Below are positions 13,965-16,481 of a stretch of 16,481 nucleotides of DNA, piece after piece. Source of the DNA: Dehalococcoidia bacterium (GTDB lineage Bacteria > Chloroflexota > Dehalococcoidia > Dehalococcoidales > G020351185); contig DAOWJL010000014.1 in the NCBI GenBank assembly GCA_030640385.1, forward strand, positions 1 through 16,481, written 5' to 3'. Each line of letters starts with the position of its first letter. Positions within the stretch are counted from its first letter, which is position 1. The position numbers were made by a program, and so were the translations under genes. The notes under the pieces are model-generated. The model made no database searches. It saw nothing but the letters and a program-made list of their open reading frames with translations, and was not told where the DNA came from.

Positions 13965-14976
13965 GGCTACCTTGACGGTTGAGGTTTTGCCCGGGGTTAA
14001 TATAGCCGTTTTCCTTGAACCAGGAGACGGCATCGTTAATAGATTGTCTTGCCGGGCGAGCTGTGAAGCCGAGTTCGCGGCGGGCTTTCGCGGAACATAT
14101 CAGTGAATTACTGCAGAGTACGCCAATGGAGTAGGTGGTGAAACGGGGTTTGGTTCCTGTTAGTTGATAGTAAATAGGTGAAAATACAGCCGCTATACGG
14201 GCTAGCCATACAGGCACCCTTAGGGAGGGCGCCTTTACTCCGCTTATCTCTTGCAGCATTAACATTAACTGGTGGACGGTAACCTGTTCACCGGACAGGA
14301 TATATCTCTCACCGCTTTGCCCCTTATCACCGGCAAGGATAATGCCTCTTGCCACGTCACGGACATCGACATAATCGTATGTACCATCTATGTAGACTTT
14401 GAGGCTGCCATTAACGAAATCTATCGTCAACTGTCCCATCTCGGATACCCTGTAATCATAGGGACCTATGACCCCCGTCGGGTGGACTATCACCGCATTG
14501 AGCCCCCGTTCTACACCGTCCAGTACAGCCAGGGTAGCCCGGGCTTTGCTTCTGCCATAACCCTTCGGCACTCTATCGGGATTGCAGGGGAGTGTTTCAT
14601 CTATCATGGTGCCATGAGGCGGCTCTTCAATGGCGTGGATGGAGCTGGTATAGACCAGTCTTTGAACACCTGTCTCCATGCAGGCTTTTACCACATTCTG
14701 TGTCCCGACAACATTTACCTGGTGCAGTAGCCTGCCCCTTCCCGGCAGTATTGAAATTATACCGGCCAGATGATATACGATTTCGCTGTCCTTGAAAGCC
14801 TGTGTAAGGGAGCTAGCATTACAAACATCGCCTTCGACCACCTCCACCTTAAGCCCCTTAAGGGGTGTTGTGTCTTCGGCGGGTGGTATTACTGCCCTTA
14901 CCTTCTCGCCCCTTGCTAACAGCTGGCGAACGAGGACGTTGCCTATATGCCCGGTGGCACCGGTAACTACGACCAT
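13957..14976 (-). CDS. extended SDR (3beta-HSD / dihydroflavonol-reductase / HpnA-like NAD(P)-dependent epimerase-dehydrogenase)
   Basis: A 339-residue extended short-chain dehydrogenase. The Rossmann glycine motif VTGATGHIG is at residues 4-12, with the Asp of GDVCN at about 50-54 and VYHLAG at 67-72. The catalytic centre is YTSSIHA (S111/S112) and YGRSK (Y140, K144). VIVHPTGVIGPYD and VDVRDVARGI are typical of the 3beta-HSD/DFR/HpnA branch. ATG at 14976 is fixed by an in-frame TAA three codons upstream; no good ribosome site is seen. It is first in an overlapping pair with the 5-alpha-reductase-like gene. In eukaryotic steroid metabolism these two families carry out consecutive steps, so a shared substrate is a reasonable inference. 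Sugar-nucleotide or hopanoid-related roles are alternatives. Confidence 0.85.
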   Translation of the reverse strand: MVVVTGATGHIGNVLVRQLLARGEKVRAVIPPAEDTTPLKGLKVEVVEGDVCNASSLTQAFKDSEIVYHLAGIISILPGRGRLLHQVNVVGTQNVVKACMETGVQRLVYTSSIHAIEEPPHGTMIDETLPCNPDRVPKGYGRSKARATLAVLDGVERGLNAVIVHPTGVIGPYDYRVSEMGQLTIDFVNGSLKVYIDGTYDYVDVRDVARGIILAGDKGQSGERYILSGEQVTVHQLMLMLQEISGVKAPSLRVPVWLARIAAVFSPIYYQLTGTKPRFTTYSIGVLCSNSLICSAKARRELGFTARPARQSINDAVSWFKENGYINPGQNLNRQGSHE

Positions 14977-15006
14977 ACTTATTTACCAGAACTGGATTGT
15001 TTAGTA

Positions 15007-15048
15007 AGTTTAGCAGTTACCGGTCTGGCTATCAATCTGTTAGCCGGT
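15007..15048 (-). promoter_or_regulatory. promoter of the SDR/5-alpha-reductase pair with an overlapping inverted repeat
   Basis: On the minus strand TTGATA (15030-15035), 17 bases, TAAACT (15007-15012) preceded by TGC (extended -10). Predicted start near 15000, about 24 bases before the ATG. An inverted repeat ACCGG...CCGGT with an inner GGCTA/TAGCC (15019-15048) covers the -35 and could be an operator. Confidence 0.4.
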
Positions 15049-15130
15049 ACTGTGGCAGGTATTAAGGGAGGTTTCAATGAAGGTATAACGTCAGCCTAAA
15101 GAAGGCGTCTTAAATTGGGGCAGCCTGTAC

Positions 15131-15841
15131 TTATCTTTTTTCTTTTTCGGTAGGGTGGGGTGGTGCCCATTTGGGCGGGATTGGCAGATTATCCCCGAAG
15201 CGTATCCAAAAGTATTCATCCAGAAATTTAACTAAAGATTTCTGGCAACCATATTCGCTGTACCCCAGCTTGTCTGAAAGAAACTGCTCTGGTGAACCGG
15301 AAAATCCCTGTTCCCTGAAGCTTGTGGTAACTTCCTGCATATTCTGCTGTGTGATTTTTAACCACTGTATCAGGTTGGTAGTGCCCTCCAGTAGGTTAAA
15401 GTGGTTTGATATGTCAAGGTTCAGTAGCGCAAATAACCTGTCGTTTAGCAGGTGAGCTATCTTTGATATTCCTGTCAGCCACAAGCCATTTATAGAGTAA
15501 AGGCTGAGGTATACCTTGCTTATGCTCTCCGTTAAATCGCTGTCTGAGAGGTCACAATCCAGCAGAGTGATGTCTTTAAGTAGAGCTATCTCTGGCTGCA
15601 GCTTGGCTATCTCTGCCAGAACATTCCTCGCCAGATTATTCCCGATTAACAGGTCATAGTTTTCAATATTTATATGATTTAAAATTACTTTCTCTTCAAA
15701 CTCCTTAATATTGATATCCATAGGTGCTTCTCTCAACTTGGAAATGAAAGAGGTATCCTGCATAATCTTGCAGTACCTGTAATCGCCAGCCGATCTGTAG
15801 TAGAAACATAAAGCACCCCAGGCAAGTTGGTTGAAGTTCAT
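15131..15841 (-). CDS. hypothetical protein, function not recognised
   Basis: A 236-residue soluble protein I cannot assign. It has no signal peptide, no long hydrophobic segment and a helical, leucine-rich make-up. The most distinctive part is YSINGLWLTGISKIAHLLNDRLFALLNLDIS (starting near residue 114). Its 'G-x-x-x-x-S-K-x-x-x-L-x-x-x-R-L-x-x-x-x-D' rhythm is faintly like the core of DUF6308-type proteins; that is a weak inference. The C-terminal part has KSLVKFLDEYFWIRFGDNL and a Pro-rich, charged tail (IPPKWAPPHPTEKEKR). ATG at 15841 has AAAGGGGGT about ten bases upstream; a later ATG at codon 41 is possible. A TATAAT at 15928-15933 lacks a good -35. It stands alone between glycerate kinase and the SDR gene. 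Confidence 0.65.
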   Translation of the reverse strand: MNFNQLAWGALCFYYRSAGDYRYCKIMQDTSFISKLREAPMDINIKEFEEKVILNHINIENYDLLIGNNLARNVLAEIAKLQPEIALLKDITLLDCDLSDSDLTESISKVYLSLYSINGLWLTGISKIAHLLNDRLFALLNLDISNHFNLLEGTTNLIQWLKITQQNMQEVTTSFREQGFSGSPEQFLSDKLGYSEYGCQKSLVKFLDEYFWIRFGDNLPIPPKWAPPHPTEKEKR

Positions 15842-15990
15842 ATTATTGCTGACCCCCTTTATCGTTACCTCTTTTTTGTATAACCTTTATAACTATAGGC
15901 TGCATTATTTTACACTATCTGGTGGGTATTATAAATTATTTTAGATTAACTTTTAGGCTATAAATTAAGTAAATAGTAATAGACCTTAGT

Positions 15991-16481
15991 TTATTTTAGT
16001 AGATACAGCATTAAATCACCGACATTGGTACCGGTATTACCGGTTACTACTAATGAGTTGCCAATCCGATTAAGCAATGTATTGCTGTCATACCTGTCAA
16101 GGTAGGATTTAATATTTAATGCATTGGTTTTAGCCTCAGCCAGAGAATTGTTGTCAACAATGGCACCGGCAACATCCGGCAGGAAGTCTGAGCCGTCGCT
16201 GCCGACGCTGGCAACCAGCCACTGGCCGGGATATCTAGTCATTGCCAGTATGGATAAGGCGGCATAGTGCTGGTTGCGGCCTCCCTTACCAGCCGGGGTG
16301 GGCAGTCTGGGGGTCGTTTCGCCGCCGATAATTAAAGCGTTGTAACCGGCATATTCTGTTTCCAGTATCTCATCCGCCCTTTTCATGGCAACGTCGGTAG
16401 TATCCCCCTTCTGGTCGGCAGTAACAAGGTAAGGGGTGAATCCTGTCTCTCGTGCTTTAATCAACATGGCTTCCAGAGCCA
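15991..16481 (-). CDS. glycerate 2-kinase / MOFRL-family protein, C-terminal fragment
   Basis: The last 163 residues of a gene whose start lies beyond the right edge. The family phosphorylates D-glycerate to 2-phosphoglycerate (some members were called hydroxypyruvate reductase/TtuD). The visible part is the MOFRL domain: ALEAMLIKARETGFTPYLV at the edge, ALIIGGETTPRL, the nucleotide-site-like GKGGRNQHYA, then SVGSDGSDFLPDVAGAIVD (the family usually has GTDGxDG) and the closing GNTGTNVGDLMLYL. The reading frame is open to the last base, so the ATG at 16467 is internal rather than a start. The stop is TAA at 15991. Confidence 0.88.
   Translation of the reverse strand, partial: ALEAMLIKARETGFTPYLVTADQKGDTTDVAMKRADEILETEYAGYNALIIGGETTPRLPTPAGKGGRNQHYAALSILAMTRYPGQWLVASVGSDGSDFLPDVAGAIVDNNSLAEAKTNALNIKSYLDRYDSNTLLNRIGNSLVVTGNTGTNVGDLMLYLLK

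Noticed and set aside
13965..14033. 23-residue N-terminal extension of the 5-alpha-reductase-like protein
   Set aside because: It is fully within the SDR coding region, and ATG 13964 has AAGG upstream and begins the first membrane helix region.
15064..15088. AAGGGAGG followed by ATG AAG GTA TAA, a three-codon ORF
   Set aside because: Good ribosome-site match but no downstream plus-strand gene; treated as chance.
15010..15099. Plus-strand protein-like stretch (LAINLLAGTVAGIKGGFNEG)
   Set aside because: No start codon with ribosome site in frame, and it overlaps the SDR promoter; could be a remnant but unsupported.
1..16481. tRNA, rRNA, CRISPR array, insertion sequence or prophage
   Set aside because: Looked on both strands for T-loop motifs, regular direct repeats, transposase motifs and terminal repeats; none seen.

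Overview
The window looks like chromosome from a Gram-positive-type (monoderm) anaerobe or facultative anaerobe. I would guess Chloroflexota, class Dehalococcoidia, but only by inference. The pointers are the gene mix (a HdrD/DsrK-like iron-sulfur protein with a cytochrome-b partner, TusA, a DsrE-family protein, an octaheme cytochrome with a lipobox), an Lgt of the 'GCCHG' type, and frequent TTG/GTG starts with Shine-Dalgarno sites. No 16S rRNA, tRNA, mobile element or CRISPR array is visible. Both ends cut through genes: pnp on the left and a MOFRL-type glycerate kinase on the right.

Layout. Positions 1-2144 hold the rpsO-pnp operon on the minus strand, with a near-consensus promoter. From it diverges a plus-strand unit (promoter at 2211-2239) of a DUF503/YlxP protein, an MrfA/YprA-type DEAH helicase and lgt (2342-5749). 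Positions 5769-6145 carry a small coiled-coil protein and what looks like a frame-broken small ORF. Positions 6160-9356 hold a compact minus-strand operon: an ArsR-family regulator with its own promoter and operator, a DsrE/DrsH-like protein, a TusA-like sulfur carrier, a DsrM/NarI-like membrane cytochrome b and a DsrK/HdrD-like Fe-S protein. Two alpha/beta hydrolases follow (9416-11028, minus). Divergent from them is an octaheme cytochrome of the hydroxylamine-oxidoreductase family, predicted to be a lipoprotein (11208-12506, plus). Next comes a YgbA-family ('nitrous oxide-stimulated promoter') protein behind a structured leader (12759-13097, plus). Positions 13203-14976 (minus) hold an overlapping pair: a steroid 5-alpha-reductase-family membrane enzyme and a 3beta-HSD/DFR-like extended SDR. 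An unrecognised protein and the glycerate kinase fragment complete the window.

How the genes may work together. Three functional islands stand out. (1) A redox/sulfur-relay operon: TusA and the DsrE-family protein are persulfide carriers, while the DsrM/DsrK-like pair could exchange electrons between the quinone pool and a thiol/disulfide or persulfide substrate; the ArsR protein is a plausible local sensor. (2) A nitrogen-oxide island: the HAO-family cytochrome and the YgbA protein, with a similar 13-bp palindrome (TTGGT-N-TAACCA-R on the minus strand) in the intergenic regions upstream of both. (3) A lipid/steroid-like modification pair, whose two enzyme families act on the same kind of ring or enone chemistry in eukaryotes. 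No intergenic stretch exceeds about 260 bases, so there are no large gene-free regions.
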